DNA from: Thermobifida halotolerans | GTDB taxonomy: Bacteria; Actinomycetota; Actinomycetes; Streptosporangiales; Streptosporangiaceae | Assembly (NCBI RefSeq): GCF_003574835.2 | Contig: NZ_CP063196.1 | Location: forward strand, 2,418,001-2,482,000 | Length of the DNA: 64,000 bases | Direction: 5' to 3' | Part shown: positions 54,620-63,306 of the stretch, piece after piece | How positions within the stretch are numbered: the first letter of the stretch is position 1 | Layout: the number at the start of each line of letters is the position of its first letter | Program-made: the position numbers and the translations under genes | The notes under the pieces: model-generated | What the model was told of the DNA's origin: nothing | The model's input: only the letters and a program-made list of their open reading frames with translations | Databases searched by the model: none

Positions 54620-55492
54620 CTACACCTTTCGAACGGTCGACGACCGGGAGAAGAGTCCGGCGGGCCGCAGGCTGAGCACCACGATGAGGATCACCAGGGC
54701 GGCGAGCGCGGCGAGGTCGGGACCGAGGTGTTCGGAGCCGGAGACGTAGGCCTTGCCCAGCCCCATCACCAGGCCGCCCGCCAGCGCGCCGAACGGGTTG
54801 TCCAGGCCGCCGATCACGGCCGCGACAATGCCGTAGACGAAGAACGCGTCGAGCGCGGTGGGCGACAGCAGCGGTGTGACGGCGAACATCCCGGCGAGCG
54901 CGCCGATCGCCGAGGCGATGCCCCACCCGGTGGTGAGCATCAGTCCCACCCTCACGCCGCTGAGCCGCGCCGACTCGGGCCGGAAGGCCGCGGCGCGCAT
55001 GCGCAGCCCCAGGGGGGTGAACCGGTAGAGGGCGAACAGCGCGGCCGCGACCACCAGGACCGACGCCAGGACGAAGAGCTCGTTCGGGGAGAGGGGGATC
55101 TGCGGCAGGTCGCGGAAGTCCATCGCGGTCGGGAAGGAGTGCTGGACGTTGCCCCACACCATTCCGGCCACGCCCTGCAGTGCCATGAGCAGGCCCAGGG
55201 TGAGGATGATGGCGTTGAGCTGGGACTTGCCCTGCACGGGGCGTACCAGCAGCCGCTCGGCCAGCGTGCCCAGCAGCGCGCCGCTGGCGATGGCGGCGGC
55301 GAAGCCGAGCCAGTAGTTGCCGGTGGCCTGGATGACGGTGTAGGCGACGTAGGCCGAGATCAGGGCGAACGCGGGCAGGGCGAAGTTCACCACCCGGGTC
55401 GCCTGGTAGATGATGACGAGCGACAGCCCCAGGGCCGCGTAGATCGCCCCCTGGGCGATCCCCTCGAATGTCAGACTGATGAACTGGTTCAC
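54620..55492 (-). CDS. livH: LivH-type ABC permease
   Basis: A 290-residue permease with about eight helices. The start FEGIAQGAIYAALGLSLVIIYQATRVVNFA is typical of LivH, and the ATPase-contact region is RFTPLGLRMRAAAFRPESARLSGVRV. It pairs with LivM as a heterodimer. GAAGGTGA precedes the GTG at 55492, ten bases after the livF stop. Confidence 0.9.
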   Translation of the reverse strand: MNQFISLTFEGIAQGAIYAALGLSLVIIYQATRVVNFALPAFALISAYVAYTVIQATGNYWLGFAAAIASGALLGTLAERLLVRPVQGKSQLNAIILTLGLLMALQGVAGMVWGNVQHSFPTAMDFRDLPQIPLSPNELFVLASVLVVAAALFALYRFTPLGLRMRAAAFRPESARLSGVRVGLMLTTGWGIASAIGALAGMFAVTPLLSPTALDAFFVYGIVAAVIGGLDNPFGALAGGLVMGLGKAYVSGSEHLGPDLAALAALVILIVVLSLRPAGLFSRSSTVRKV

Positions 55493-55502
55493 GTGGTCAC
55501 CT

Positions 55503-56228
55503 TCAGAATCCCAGGTAGGCGTGGCGCATGCGGTCGTCGTTGAGCAGCTCGTGGGAGCTTCCCGCGGCCACGACCGCCCCCTGGGAGAGCACGAAGCCGT
55601 GGTCGGTGATGGACAGCGCGCTCGCGGCGTTCTGCTCCACCAGCACCACCGTCAGTCCGGTACGGGCGCGCAGGTCGTGCAGCATCTGCATGATCTGCCG
55701 GGTGATGAGCGGGGCGAGGCCCAGGGAGGGTTCGTCGAGCAGCAGCACCCGGGGGCGGGCCATCAGCGCCCGGCCGATGGCGAGCATCTGGCGTTCGCCG
55801 CCCGACAGGGTGGCCGCCGGGCGGCTCCGGCGTTCGGCCAGCGGCGGGAACAGTTCGAACATCTCGTCGAGCGCCTTGGCGCGGTCCCGCCGGTCCGACC
55901 GCCACAGCCCGCCCAGCCGCAGGTTCTCCTCCACGGTCAGCTCGACGACGACGCCGCCGCCCTCGGGCACGTGCGCCACGCCGTGGCGGACCATGGCCTC
56001 GGCGGGCCGGCGGGTGATGTCGACGCCGTCGACCAGGACCCGGCTGCCCGGCGCGGCGGGCTGGAGTCCGGAGACGGTGCGCAGCAGGGTGGTCTTGCCC
56101 GCGCCGTTGGCGCCCAGCACCGCGCAGATCTCCCCCCTGCGGACGGTCATGTCGACCGAGCGCAGCGCCTGGACGGCCCCGTAGTAGGTGGACAGGCTGT
56201 CGATCCGCAGGATCGGCGTGTCAGTCAC
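55503..56228 (-). CDS. livF: LivF-type ABC transporter ATPase
   Basis: A 241-residue ATPase. Walker A is GANGAGKTT, the signature LSGGERQML, the Walker B segment leads into DEPSLGLAP, and the GGGVVVELTVEENL segment is typical of LivF. Its GTG start lies inside the end of livG (8-base overlap), showing coupling. It partners LivG in a heterodimeric motor. Confidence 0.91.
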   Translation of the reverse strand: MTDTPILRIDSLSTYYGAVQALRSVDMTVRRGEICAVLGANGAGKTTLLRTVSGLQPAAPGSRVLVDGVDITRRPAEAMVRHGVAHVPEGGGVVVELTVEENLRLGGLWRSDRRDRAKALDEMFELFPPLAERRSRPAATLSGGERQMLAIGRALMARPRVLLLDEPSLGLAPLITRQIMQMLHDLRARTGLTVVLVEQNAASALSITDHGFVLSQGAVVAAGSSHELLNDDRMRHAYLGF

Positions 56229-57015
56229 CGGCGGCCTCCTGTACGGGTGTGCCCAGGTAGGCCTCCGCGACGGCGGGGTCGGCCTGGACGGTGGACGGCG
56301 GACCAGCGCAGATGACCTGGCCGAAGTTGAGGACGACGATGTGGTCGCACACGTCCATGACCAGGTCCATGTGGTGCTCGACGAGCATGACGCCCATCGT
56401 CCGGCTGCAGCGGCGGATCGTGGCGGCCAGGTCGGCCATGTCCGCTCCGGACAGGCCGCTGGCGGGCTCGTCGAGGAGCAGCAGTTCGGGTTCGGAGACC
56501 AGGGCTCGGGCCAGCGCCACCCGCTTCTGCAGCCCGTAGGGCAGGGTGGCGGGCAGGGCGTGGGCGACGTCGGCGATGCCGAACTCCTCCAGCACGGACA
56601 TGGCGCGGTCGGTGAGCTCGCGTTCGTCCCGCTGGTAGCGGCCCAGGCCGGTGAGCATCTCGGGCAGCCGGGAGCGGCCCAGGGGGTCCGCGCCGACGAT
56701 GACGTTGTCCAGCACGGACATGTACCCGAAGAGGTTGAGGCCCTGGAAGGTGCGGGAGATGCCCATGCCCGCCAGGTGGTGCTGCCGGTGGCCGCGCAGT
56801 TGCCGCCCCTTGAACCGGACGGTGCCGCTCTGCGGTCTGACCACTCCCGTCAGAACGTTGAACAGGGTGGTCTTGCCGGCTCCGTTCGGTCCGATGAGGC
56901 CGGTCACGCTCCTCGGGGCGATGCTCAACCCGACGTCGGAGAGCGCGGCGAGGCCGCCGAAGCGGACGGTCACCCCCTCGACCTCCATCAGGGGGGACTG
57001 TGCGGTAGGGGCCAT
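56221..57015 (-). CDS. livG: LivG-type ABC transporter ATPase
   Basis: A 264-residue ATPase, first gene of the transporter operon. Walker A is GPNGAGKTT, the Walker B segment leads into DEPASGLSGADM, and the end VICAGPPSTVQADPAVAEAYLG fits LivG. The usual signature is replaced by LPYGLQKRVALARAL, normal for this family. ATG 57015 follows AAAGAGA; a frame open to 57183 upstream is rejected because it crosses the leader hairpin. Regulation may occur in that leader. Confidence 0.91.
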   Translation of the reverse strand: MAPTAQSPLMEVEGVTVRFGGLAALSDVGLSIAPRSVTGLIGPNGAGKTTLFNVLTGVVRPQSGTVRFKGRQLRGHRQHHLAGMGISRTFQGLNLFGYMSVLDNVIVGADPLGRSRLPEMLTGLGRYQRDERELTDRAMSVLEEFGIADVAHALPATLPYGLQKRVALARALVSEPELLLLDEPASGLSGADMADLAATIRRCSRTMGVMLVEHHMDLVMDVCDHIVVLNFGQVICAGPPSTVQADPAVAEAYLGTPVQEAAGD

Positions 57016-57067
57016 GGAGTCTCTTTCTGTCAGTGCGGGGCCGCCGTGGACGAACAGCGGAGACACC

Positions 57068-57105
57068 GCCTCGCCGCATACCGACCAGTCGGCATGCGGC
57101 GAGGC
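57068..57105. promoter_or_regulatory. Leader hairpin/operator of the liv operon
   Basis: GCCTCGCCGCAT and ATGCGGCGAGGC form a 12-bp stem. Nested within it is a second palindrome, CCGAC-CA-GTCGG. The inner ACCGACCAGTCGG-like element resembles TetR-family operators; the whole could equally act as an RNA attenuator, about 50 bases before livG. Confidence 0.5.
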
Positions 57106-57255
57106 CGAAGAATGCGGCGTGTCGGGGAGGGACTGAGGGGGACAGCGCCGCCGGGACCTCAAGTTACCTATGAGCTGGGTCACCGGGAAGCGTTCGCAGA
57201 CCGAACCGGTGATTTCACCGATACCCCCTTGCGCCCCGGTGACCTGCGCCGCAAA

Positions 57256-57272
57256 ATTAATTCATAATTAAT
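57256..57272. promoter_or_regulatory. AT-only palindrome upstream of the galactonate operon
   Basis: ATTAATT-CAT-AATTAAT, a 17-base perfect palindrome with a 3-base centre, lies 33 bases before the SDR start. In DNA of this GC content it is almost certainly an operator, most simply for the GntR regulator encoded in the same operon. Confidence 0.65.
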
Positions 57273-57304
57273 GCCGCGCTCTGCCCTTCGCCTCGGAGAA
57301 CGCC

Positions 57305-58087
57305 GTGACCCAGCCCGCCCCCCCGGCCGTCAACGCCTCCCGTTTCACCGGCCGCACCGCCCTCGTCACCGGTGCCGCCGGCGGGATCGGGGCGGCGACC
57401 GCACGCCGTCTGGCCGCCGAGGGCGCCGCGGTCGTGCTCACCGACATCGACACCGAGCGCGGCGAGCGGGTGGCCGCCGACCTGCGCGCGCACGGCCACC
57501 GGGCGCTCTTCGCGCACTGCGACGTCTCCGACGAGGCGTCCTGGGCGCGAGCCGTCCAGGTCGCCAACAGCGCGTTCGGCCCCGTCGACGCCCTGGTCAG
57601 CAACGCCTACCGGGTCACCATCGCCCCCGCGCACCGCACCTCGCTCGACGACTGGAACGCGCAACTGGCCGTGACGCTGACCGCCACGTTCCTGGGCGTG
57701 CGCGCCTGCCTGGACGACCTGCGGGCGCGCGGCGGCAGCGTGGTGGCGGTCTCCTCGGTGCACGCGCTCGTCGGCCTGCCCGGCCGCCCCGCCTACGCCG
57801 CGGCCAAGGCGGGACTGACCGGTCTGGCCCGCCAACTGGCGGTGGAGTACGGGCCCCGGGTGCGCGTCAACAGCGTCCTGCCCGGCCCGATCCGCACCCG
57901 GGCCTGGGACGACGTCAGCGAGGAGGACGTGCGCGCGAGCGCCGAGCAGACCGTGGCCCGCCGCCTCGGCGCTCCCGACGAGGTCGCCGCCGCGGTCGCC
58001 TTCCTGCTCTCGGCCGACGCCTCCTACGTCACCGGGACGGCCCTGCTCGTCGACGGCGGCTGGACCTCCTACAAGACCTCGGCCTGA
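57305..58087 (+). CDS. Short-chain dehydrogenase/reductase
   Basis: A 260-residue classical SDR. TGAAGGIG (22-29) binds the cofactor, Asp in TDID favours NAD, and the catalytic set is Ser150/151, Tyr164 and Lys168 (YAAAK). It is first in an operon with a GntR regulator and a galactonate dehydratase. An oxidation feeding galactonate, such as a galactose or sugar-lactone step, is plausible but not shown. CGGAGAACG precedes the GTG at 57305. Confidence 0.88.
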   Translation: MTQPAPPAVNASRFTGRTALVTGAAGGIGAATARRLAAEGAAVVLTDIDTERGERVAADLRAHGHRALFAHCDVSDEASWARAVQVANSAFGPVDALVSNAYRVTIAPAHRTSLDDWNAQLAVTLTATFLGVRACLDDLRARGGSVVAVSSVHALVGLPGRPAYAAAKAGLTGLARQLAVEYGPRVRVNSVLPGPIRTRAWDDVSEEDVRASAEQTVARRLGAPDEVAAAVAFLLSADASYVTGTALLVDGGWTSYKTSA

Positions 58088-58089
58088 CC

Positions 58090-58821
58090 GTGACCGCCTA
58101 CGCCGGCCGGGGCATCCACGGCCAGATCGTCGAACTGCTGGGCGAACGCGTCGCGGGCGGGACGCTGCCCGAGGGCGCCGTCCTGGACCTGCGCGCCCTC
58201 GGCGAGGAGCTCGGGGTGAGCATGAGCGTGCTGCGCGAGAGCGTGCGGGTGCTCGCCGCCAAGGGCCTGCTGGACTCCCGGCAGAAGCGCGGCACCTTCG
58301 TCCGGGCCCGCTCGGAGTGGAACCTGCTGGACGCGGACGTGGCGCGCTGGCGCGCCACCGGCGGCGACACCGCCCGGCTGATGGACGACCTGGCCGAGCT
58401 GCGCGCCCTGGTCGAGCCCGCCGCCGCGCGCTACGCGGCGCTGCGCCACACCGCCTCCCAGCTCACGGCCCTGAACAGAGCGCTGGAGCGCATGGTGCGC
58501 ACCCGGGACGACCCCCGCGCGCACGCGCTCGCCGACCTGGAGTTCCACCGGAGCCTGCTGGCCGCCTCGGGCAACGAACTGCTGGCCCGCATGGACGTAC
58601 TGGTCGCGCCCGGCCTGGTCGAACGCGACGTCCTCGTGCACTCGGCCGACCCCGCGGCCGACCCGATCCCCGCCCACCGGGCGGTCCGCGACGCCGTCCG
58701 CGCCCGCGACGCCGACGCGGCCGAGGCCGCCATGCGCGCCCTGCTGGCCGCCTCCGCCGCCGACGCCCGCCGTCTGGCCTCCCCCGGTTCCGCACCCCCC
58801 GACAGGAAGGACCGCACGTGA
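58090..58821 (+). CDS. FadR-type GntR regulator (FCD domain)
   Basis: A 243-residue repressor-type protein. The N-terminal winged helix (LDLRALGEELGVSMSVLRESVRVLAAKGL) and the RQKRGTFV wing lead into an all-helical FCD ligand domain with the metal-binding pattern DLEFHRSLL and a later HRAV. The GTG is two bases after the SDR stop and lacks its own ribosome site, so coupled translation is likely. Its 3' end overlaps the dehydratase start. By context it is a DgoR-like sensor of a sugar acid. Confidence 0.87.
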   Translation: MTAYAGRGIHGQIVELLGERVAGGTLPEGAVLDLRALGEELGVSMSVLRESVRVLAAKGLLDSRQKRGTFVRARSEWNLLDADVARWRATGGDTARLMDDLAELRALVEPAAARYAALRHTASQLTALNRALERMVRTRDDPRAHALADLEFHRSLLAASGNELLARMDVLVAPGLVERDVLVHSADPAADPIPAHRAVRDAVRARDADAAEAAMRALLAASAADARRLASPGSAPPDRKDRT

Positions 58822-59963
58822 AGATCGCCCGGATCGAGACCTTCGCCGTTCCCCCGCGCTGGCTGCTGTGCCGGGTGGAGACCGACGACGGCGTGGTGGG
58901 ATGGGGCGAACCCGTCGTGGAGGGGCGCGCCTCCACCGTGCGCACCGCGGTGCACGAACTCGCCGAACTGCTCGTGGGCCGCGATCCGATGCGTATCGAG
59001 GACCACTGGCAACTGATGACCAAGGCGTCCTTCTACCGAGGCGGCCCGGTGCTGTCCAGCGCGGTGGCCGGACTCGACCAGGCGCTGTGGGACATCGCGG
59101 GCAGGGTCCTGGGCGTGCCGGTACACGTCATGCTCGGCGGTCCGGTGCGCGAGAGGGTGCGCTCCTACGGCTGGGTGGGCGGCGACGAGCCCACCCAGAT
59201 CGCCGAGGCGGTGGCCGAGCGGGTCGAGGCGGGGTTCACCGCCGTGAAGATGAACGCCTCGGGCCGCATGGACCCGATCGCCACCCCCCGCGACATCGAC
59301 CGGGTCGTGGAGCGCGCGGCGGCGGCGCGCGCGGCGCTGGGCCCCGACCGGGACTTCGCCGTGGACTTCCACGGCCGCTTCACCACCGCCAACGCGCGGC
59401 GGACCATCGAGCACCTGGCCCCGCTGCACCCCCTGTTCGTCGAGGAGCCGGTGCTGCCGGAGCACACCCACCGCATCGGCGACGTGGTCGCCGCGACCAC
59501 GGTGCCCATCGCCACCGGGGAGCGGCTGTTCTCCCGCTCCGACGTACTGCCCGCGCTCCAGGCGGGAATCGCGGTGCTGCAGCCGGACCTGTCGCACGCG
59601 GGCGGCGTCTCCGAGGTGCGCCGCATCGCCGCGCTCGCCGAGACCTTCGACGTCCTGCTCGCCCCGCACTGCCCGCTGGGTCCGGTGTCGCTGGCCGCCA
59701 GCCTGCAGATCGCCTGCTGCGTGCCCAACTTCCTGATCCAGGAGCAGAGCATCGGCATCCACTACAACCGGGGCGCCGACGTCCTGGACTACCTGGTCGA
59801 CCCCGAGGTGTTCGCTTTCACCGACGGCTGCCTGGCCCGGCCGACCGCGCCGGGGCTGGGCATCACCGTGGACGAGCGCGCGGTGCGCGCCGCCGACGGA
59901 TCGGTCCCCGACTGGCGCGGCCCCGTGTGGCGCCACCCCGACGGCTCGTTCGCCGAATGGTGA
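58818..59963 (+). CDS. dgoD: D-galactonate dehydratase family protein
   Basis: A 381-residue enolase-superfamily enzyme, nearly the length of E. coli DgoD and sharing long blocks with it from the start (PPRWLL...ETDDGVVGWGEPV) to the end. Metal ligands are Asp183, Glu209 and Glu235; His185 in DFHGR and His284 in APHCPLGP are the catalytic histidines. It would convert galactonate to 2-keto-3-deoxygalactonate. The GTG start overlaps the GntR stop (GTGA). The later kinase and aldolase of the pathway are not in the window. Confidence 0.9.
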   Translation: MKIARIETFAVPPRWLLCRVETDDGVVGWGEPVVEGRASTVRTAVHELAELLVGRDPMRIEDHWQLMTKASFYRGGPVLSSAVAGLDQALWDIAGRVLGVPVHVMLGGPVRERVRSYGWVGGDEPTQIAEAVAERVEAGFTAVKMNASGRMDPIATPRDIDRVVERAAAARAALGPDRDFAVDFHGRFTTANARRTIEHLAPLHPLFVEEPVLPEHTHRIGDVVAATTVPIATGERLFSRSDVLPALQAGIAVLQPDLSHAGGVSEVRRIAALAETFDVLLAPHCPLGPVSLAASLQIACCVPNFLIQEQSIGIHYNRGADVLDYLVDPEVFAFTDGCLARPTAPGLGITVDERAVRAADGSVPDWRGPVWRHPDGSFAEW

Positions 59964-60305
59964 CCTTCCACCGGCCGGGAGCCGGGAGGACACGGGCCGC
60001 CCCGCCCCGGAAGGGGTTCCAGGCGCCCCCGGTCCAGGGGACGTGCGGCCCCGACTCCAGGGGAGGCTCCGGGTGACCTCGCCCTCGGGGCCTCTGGGCG
60101 TACCGGCCCCCGAGTGAGGGGCGGGACGGCGGAGGCGCGCCTCGCCGCCGCCACCGACCCGTGGCACCCCGCGCCCCGGACCGCTGGACCCCCGCCCCTC
60201 CCGCACCGGACATTCCACCCCACACAACTCTCGATGTGATGTCTTGCACATTGAGTGATGGGGGTGTTAATTTCACGGAAACCGAACTGTCAGAGGTATC
60301 CGTGC
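59964..60305. other. Intergenic region between dgoD and the second GntR gene
   Basis: No gene in 342 bases. The first 150 carry a copy of the intergenic repeat (GGAAGGGGTTCCAGG, then CGGCCCCGACTCCAGGGGAGG and CCTCGCCCTCGGGGCC). The last 80 are AT-richer with a dyad ATGTG-N8-CACAT at 60234-60251, a likely operator/promoter for the regulator. Confidence 0.5.
60234..60251. promoter_or_regulatory. Possible operator of the orphan GntR gene
   Basis: ATGTG (60234-60238) and CACAT (60247-60251) form an inverted repeat with an 8-base centre, 54 bases before the ATG. Autoregulation is inferred. Confidence 0.4.
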
Positions 60306-61031
60306 ATGGGGAGTGAGAGCCTGGCCGACCGCCTGGCCGACCGGCTGCTCGACCAGGTGGTACGCGGCGAACTCGCGGTGGACGAGGCACTGCCGTCCGA
60401 GGCCGAGATCGCCGCACAGGCCGACGTCAGCCGCCTGACCGTGCGCGAGGCGGTCAAGGTGCTGCGGACCAAGAACATCGTCCGGGTCAAACGCGGACGA
60501 GGCACCTACGTCAACGCCCCCGACCACTGGACCGACCTGGAACTCGTCCTGCGGATGGCGGGCCGCCGCGCGGGAACGGACACCGCGGCGCTGGGGCTGT
60601 TCGAGGTGCGGCGCATGCTGGAGGCCGGAGCGGCCGAACTGTGCGCCAGACGCCGCAGCGACGCCGACCTCGCCCTGCTGGGCTCGCACGTGGCGGAGAT
60701 GGACAAGGCCGCCACCGCGCACGACGCCGCCGCCTTCGCCCGGGCCGACGCCGCCTTCCACGAGACGATCCTGCGCTCCTGCGGCAACGTGTTCGTCCCC
60801 GCGGTGTGCGGGCCGCTGGACCGGATGCTGCTGCGGCTGCACGCCCGCGCCGCGGGCGTCGCCCCGGTCCGCCTGCGCGCCCAGCGGCACCACCACCGCA
60901 TCCTGGCGGAGATCTCCGCCGGCTCCCCCGCCGCGGCGCGGGCCGCGATGGCCGCCCACATGGACCAGACCGCCGAGGACCTGCTGCGTCACGCCGTCGG
61001 CGGTTCCCCGAACGCCTCCGGGGCCGACTGA
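60306..61031 (+). CDS. FadR-type GntR regulator (FCD domain), orphan
   Basis: A 241-residue regulator. The winged helix (LPSEAEIAAQADVSRLTVREAVKVLRTKNIVRVKRGRGTYV) is canonical. The FCD domain has ADAAFHETILRSCGN and a later HHHRILAEI with the metal-binding histidines. GAGGTA precedes the ATG at 60306. No gene follows on its strand, so its targets are probably elsewhere or in the neighbouring galactonate operon. Confidence 0.87.
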   Translation: MGSESLADRLADRLLDQVVRGELAVDEALPSEAEIAAQADVSRLTVREAVKVLRTKNIVRVKRGRGTYVNAPDHWTDLELVLRMAGRRAGTDTAALGLFEVRRMLEAGAAELCARRRSDADLALLGSHVAEMDKAATAHDAAAFARADAAFHETILRSCGNVFVPAVCGPLDRMLLRLHARAAGVAPVRLRAQRHHHRILAEISAGSPAAARAAMAAHMDQTAEDLLRHAVGGSPNASGAD

Positions 61032-61049
61032 GTCCTCGGGCCGCGGGCA

Positions 61050-61077
61050 CCGTGTCCGCCGCGGGCGGCGGACACGG
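61050..61077. terminator. Hairpin between the GntR gene and pafA
   Basis: A perfect 12-base-pair stem (CCGTGTCCGCCG with its complement, loop CGGG) in the 54-base gap between convergent genes; suits both directions. Confidence 0.8.
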
Positions 61078-61085
61078 CCGACGGC

Positions 61086-62444
61086 TCACATGCCCGCGAT
61101 GAGCTTCTCGACCCGCTCGTCGAGGGCCTTGAAGGGGTCCTTGCACAGCACGGTGCGCTGGGCCTGGTCGTTGAGCTTGAGGTGCACCCAGTCCACCGTG
61201 AAGTCGCGGCGCTTCTCCTGCGCCTTCTTGATGAACTCGCCGCGCAGCCGGGCCCGGGTGGTCTGCGGCGGCACCGACTTGGCCTCGAAGATCTTCAGGT
61301 CGCTGACGACCCGCTCCATCTGCCCGCGCCGCTGCATCAGGTAGAACAGCCCCCGGTCGCGGTGGATGTCGTGGTAGGTCAGGTCGAGCTGGGCCACCCG
61401 GGGCGACGACAGGCTCAGCCCGTGCTTGGCGCGGTAGCGCTCCAGCAACTGGTACTTGGCCACCCAGTCGATCTCGCGCGCCACCAGGTCCAGGTTGCCG
61501 GTCTCGACCGCCTCCAGGGTGCGCTGCCACAGCTCCAGCACCCGCTTGCCGGTGGCGTCGACCCCGTTGCGGTCGGCGAAGTTCTGCACCTTCTCCAGGT
61601 ACTCGCGCTGGATCTCCAGCGCGCTGGCCTCGCGGCCGTTGGCCAGCCGCACCTTGCGGCGGCCCGTCATGTCGTGGCTGACCTCGCGGATCGCCCGGAT
61701 CGGGTTCTCCAGCGTGTAGTCGCGCATGACCACGTTCGCCTCGATCATGCGCAGCACCAGGTCGGTGGAGGCGAGCTTGAGCAGGGTCGTGGTCTCGCTC
61801 ATGTTGGAGTCGCCCACGATGACGTGCAGCCGCCGGAACCGCTCGGCGTCGGCGTGCGGCTCGTCGCGGGTGTTGATGATGGGACGGGACCGGGTGGTGG
61901 CCGAGGACACGCCCTCCCAGATGTGCTCGGCGCGCTGGCTCACGCAGTACAGCGCCCCCCGCGGGGTCTGCAGCACCTTGCCCGCGCCGCAGATGATCTG
62001 GCGGGTCACCAGGAACGGGATGAGGATGTCGGCCAGTCTCCCGAACTCGCCGTGCCGCCCCACCAGGTAGTTCTCGTGGCAGCCGTAGGAGTTGCCCGCC
62101 GAGTCGGTGTTGTTCTTGAACAGGTAGATGTCCCCGGCGATGCCCTCCTCGTGCAGGCGCTGCTCGGCGTCGACCTGCAGCCCCTCCAGGATGCGCTCAC
62201 CGGCCTTGTCGTGCGCAACCAGGTCGACCAGGCTGTCGCATTCGGGGGTGGCGTACTCGGGATGGGAACCCACGTCCAGGTAGAGCCGCGCGCCGTTGCG
62301 CAGGAACACGTTGGAGCTGCGCCCCCACGACACCACCCGACGGAACAGATAGCGGGCCACCTCGTCCGGCGACAGCCGCCGCTGCCCCCGGAACGTGCAG
62401 GTGACCCCGTACTCGTTCTCCAGACCGAAGATGCGACGTTCCAC
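61086..62444 (-). CDS. pafA: Pup-protein ligase PafA
   Basis: A 452-residue enzyme of the carboxylate-amine ligase fold that attaches Pup to substrate lysines for proteasomal degradation. [18 protein letters not shown] at the start, [18 protein letters not shown] with the catalytic Asp, and [18 protein letters not shown] are invariant features. It lacks the loop of the deamidase Dop, and its length equals that of mycobacterial PafA. AGGTGAGG precedes the GTG. It follows prcA by 63 bases. Confidence 0.96.
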   Translation of the reverse strand: MERRIFGLENEYGVTCTFRGQRRLSPDEVARYLFRRVVSWGRSSNVFLRNGARLYLDVGSHPEYATPECDSLVDLVAHDKAGERILEGLQVDAEQRLHEEGIAGDIYLFKNNTDSAGNSYGCHENYLVGRHGEFGRLADILIPFLVTRQIICGAGKVLQTPRGALYCVSQRAEHIWEGVSSATTRSRPIINTRDEPHADAERFRRLHVIVGDSNMSETTTLLKLASTDLVLRMIEANVVMRDYTLENPIRAIREVSHDMTGRRKVRLANGREASALEIQREYLEKVQNFADRNGVDATGKRVLELWQRTLEAVETGNLDLVAREIDWVAKYQLLERYRAKHGLSLSSPRVAQLDLTYHDIHRDRGLFYLMQRRGQMERVVSDLKIFEAKSVPPQTTRARLRGEFIKKAQEKRRDFTVDWVHLKLNDQAQRTVLCKDPFKALDERVEKLIAGM

Positions 62445-62507
62445 GCGGCCTCACCTGTCCTTCCCGTCCGCGGCGCCGCGGACCCGTCGGCCGCGGCGCC
62501 TGCCGAA

Positions 62508-63263
62508 TCACACTCCGTCAGTGGCGCCGCCGTCGTCGGGCGTCTGCGGCGCGGTCTCCTCGACGGCCGCGTTGGCCTGTTCGAGCATCCGGACCAGACG
62601 GTCTCCCTGAATGCGACGGAACTTGCGGTGCGGCCGCGAGCGTTCCAGCACCGCCACCTCCAGGCTGGTGGCCTGCAGTTCGCGCCGTTCACCGTTCTCG
62701 TGCGCCAGACCGTGCACCGCGACCTGCAGCGCCTCGGTCAGGGACGCGTTCTTGACGTACCGTTCCCGCAACGCCGCGGTGACCCGCTCGGCCGAGCCTC
62801 CCATCGCCAGGAAGTCGTGCTCGTCCACCACCGAGCCGTCGAACGTGATGCGGTAGATCTGGTCGGTGTCGGGGGTGTCGCCGACCTCCCCGACGACGAT
62901 CTCGACCTCCCAGGGCTTGTTGCTCTCGGTGAAGACCGCGCCCAGGGTCTGGGCGTAGGCGTTGGCCAGCATCTGGCCGGTCACGTCGCTGCGGTCGTAG
63001 GTGTAGCCGTGCATGTCGGCGAAGCGGACCCCCGCCAGGCGCAGGTTCTCGAACTCGTTGTAGCGGCCGACCGCGGCGAAGGCCACCCGGTCGTAGAGCT
63101 CACTGATCTTGTGCAGGGTCCGGGACATGTTGTCCGCCACGAACAGGATGCCGCCGTCGTACTGCAACACGACGGCGCTGCGGCCCCGCGCGATTCCCTT
63201 ACGCGCGTAGTCCGCCTTGTCCTTCATGATCTGTTCGGGCGAGACGTAGAACGGCATCGACAC
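62508..63263 (-). CDS. prcA: 20S proteasome subunit alpha PrcA
   Basis: A 251-residue alpha-type subunit. The N-terminal gate segment ([21 protein letters not shown]) is followed by the proteasome fold with [10 protein letters not shown] and [22 protein letters not shown]. The C-terminal tail is acidic and Gly-rich. Rings of PrcA cap the catalytic PrcB rings. AAAGGAAACC precedes the GTG at 63263; an ATG two codons later is less well spaced. Follows prcB by 43 bases. Confidence 0.96.
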   Translation of the reverse strand: MSMPFYVSPEQIMKDKADYARKGIARGRSAVVLQYDGGILFVADNMSRTLHKISELYDRVAFAAVGRYNEFENLRLAGVRFADMHGYTYDRSDVTGQMLANAYAQTLGAVFTESNKPWEVEIVVGEVGDTPDTDQIYRITFDGSVVDEHDFLAMGGSAERVTAALRERYVKNASLTEALQVAVHGLAHENGERRELQATSLEVAVLERSRPHRKFRRIQGDRLVRMLEQANAAVEETAPQTPDDGGATDGV

Positions 63264-63306
63264 CGGTGTGGTTTCCTTTACTGGTCGAAAAGCGGGGACG
63301 ACTGGG

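Noticed and set aside
57016-57183. Longer livG product starting at 57183
   Set aside because: It would translate through the leader hairpin and adds no conserved residues; the ATG at 57015 fits the family.
43963-61085. Integrated mobile element
   Set aside because: Accessory content is suggestive, but there is no integrase, transposase, tRNA target or flanking direct repeat, so only an interrupted locus is reported.
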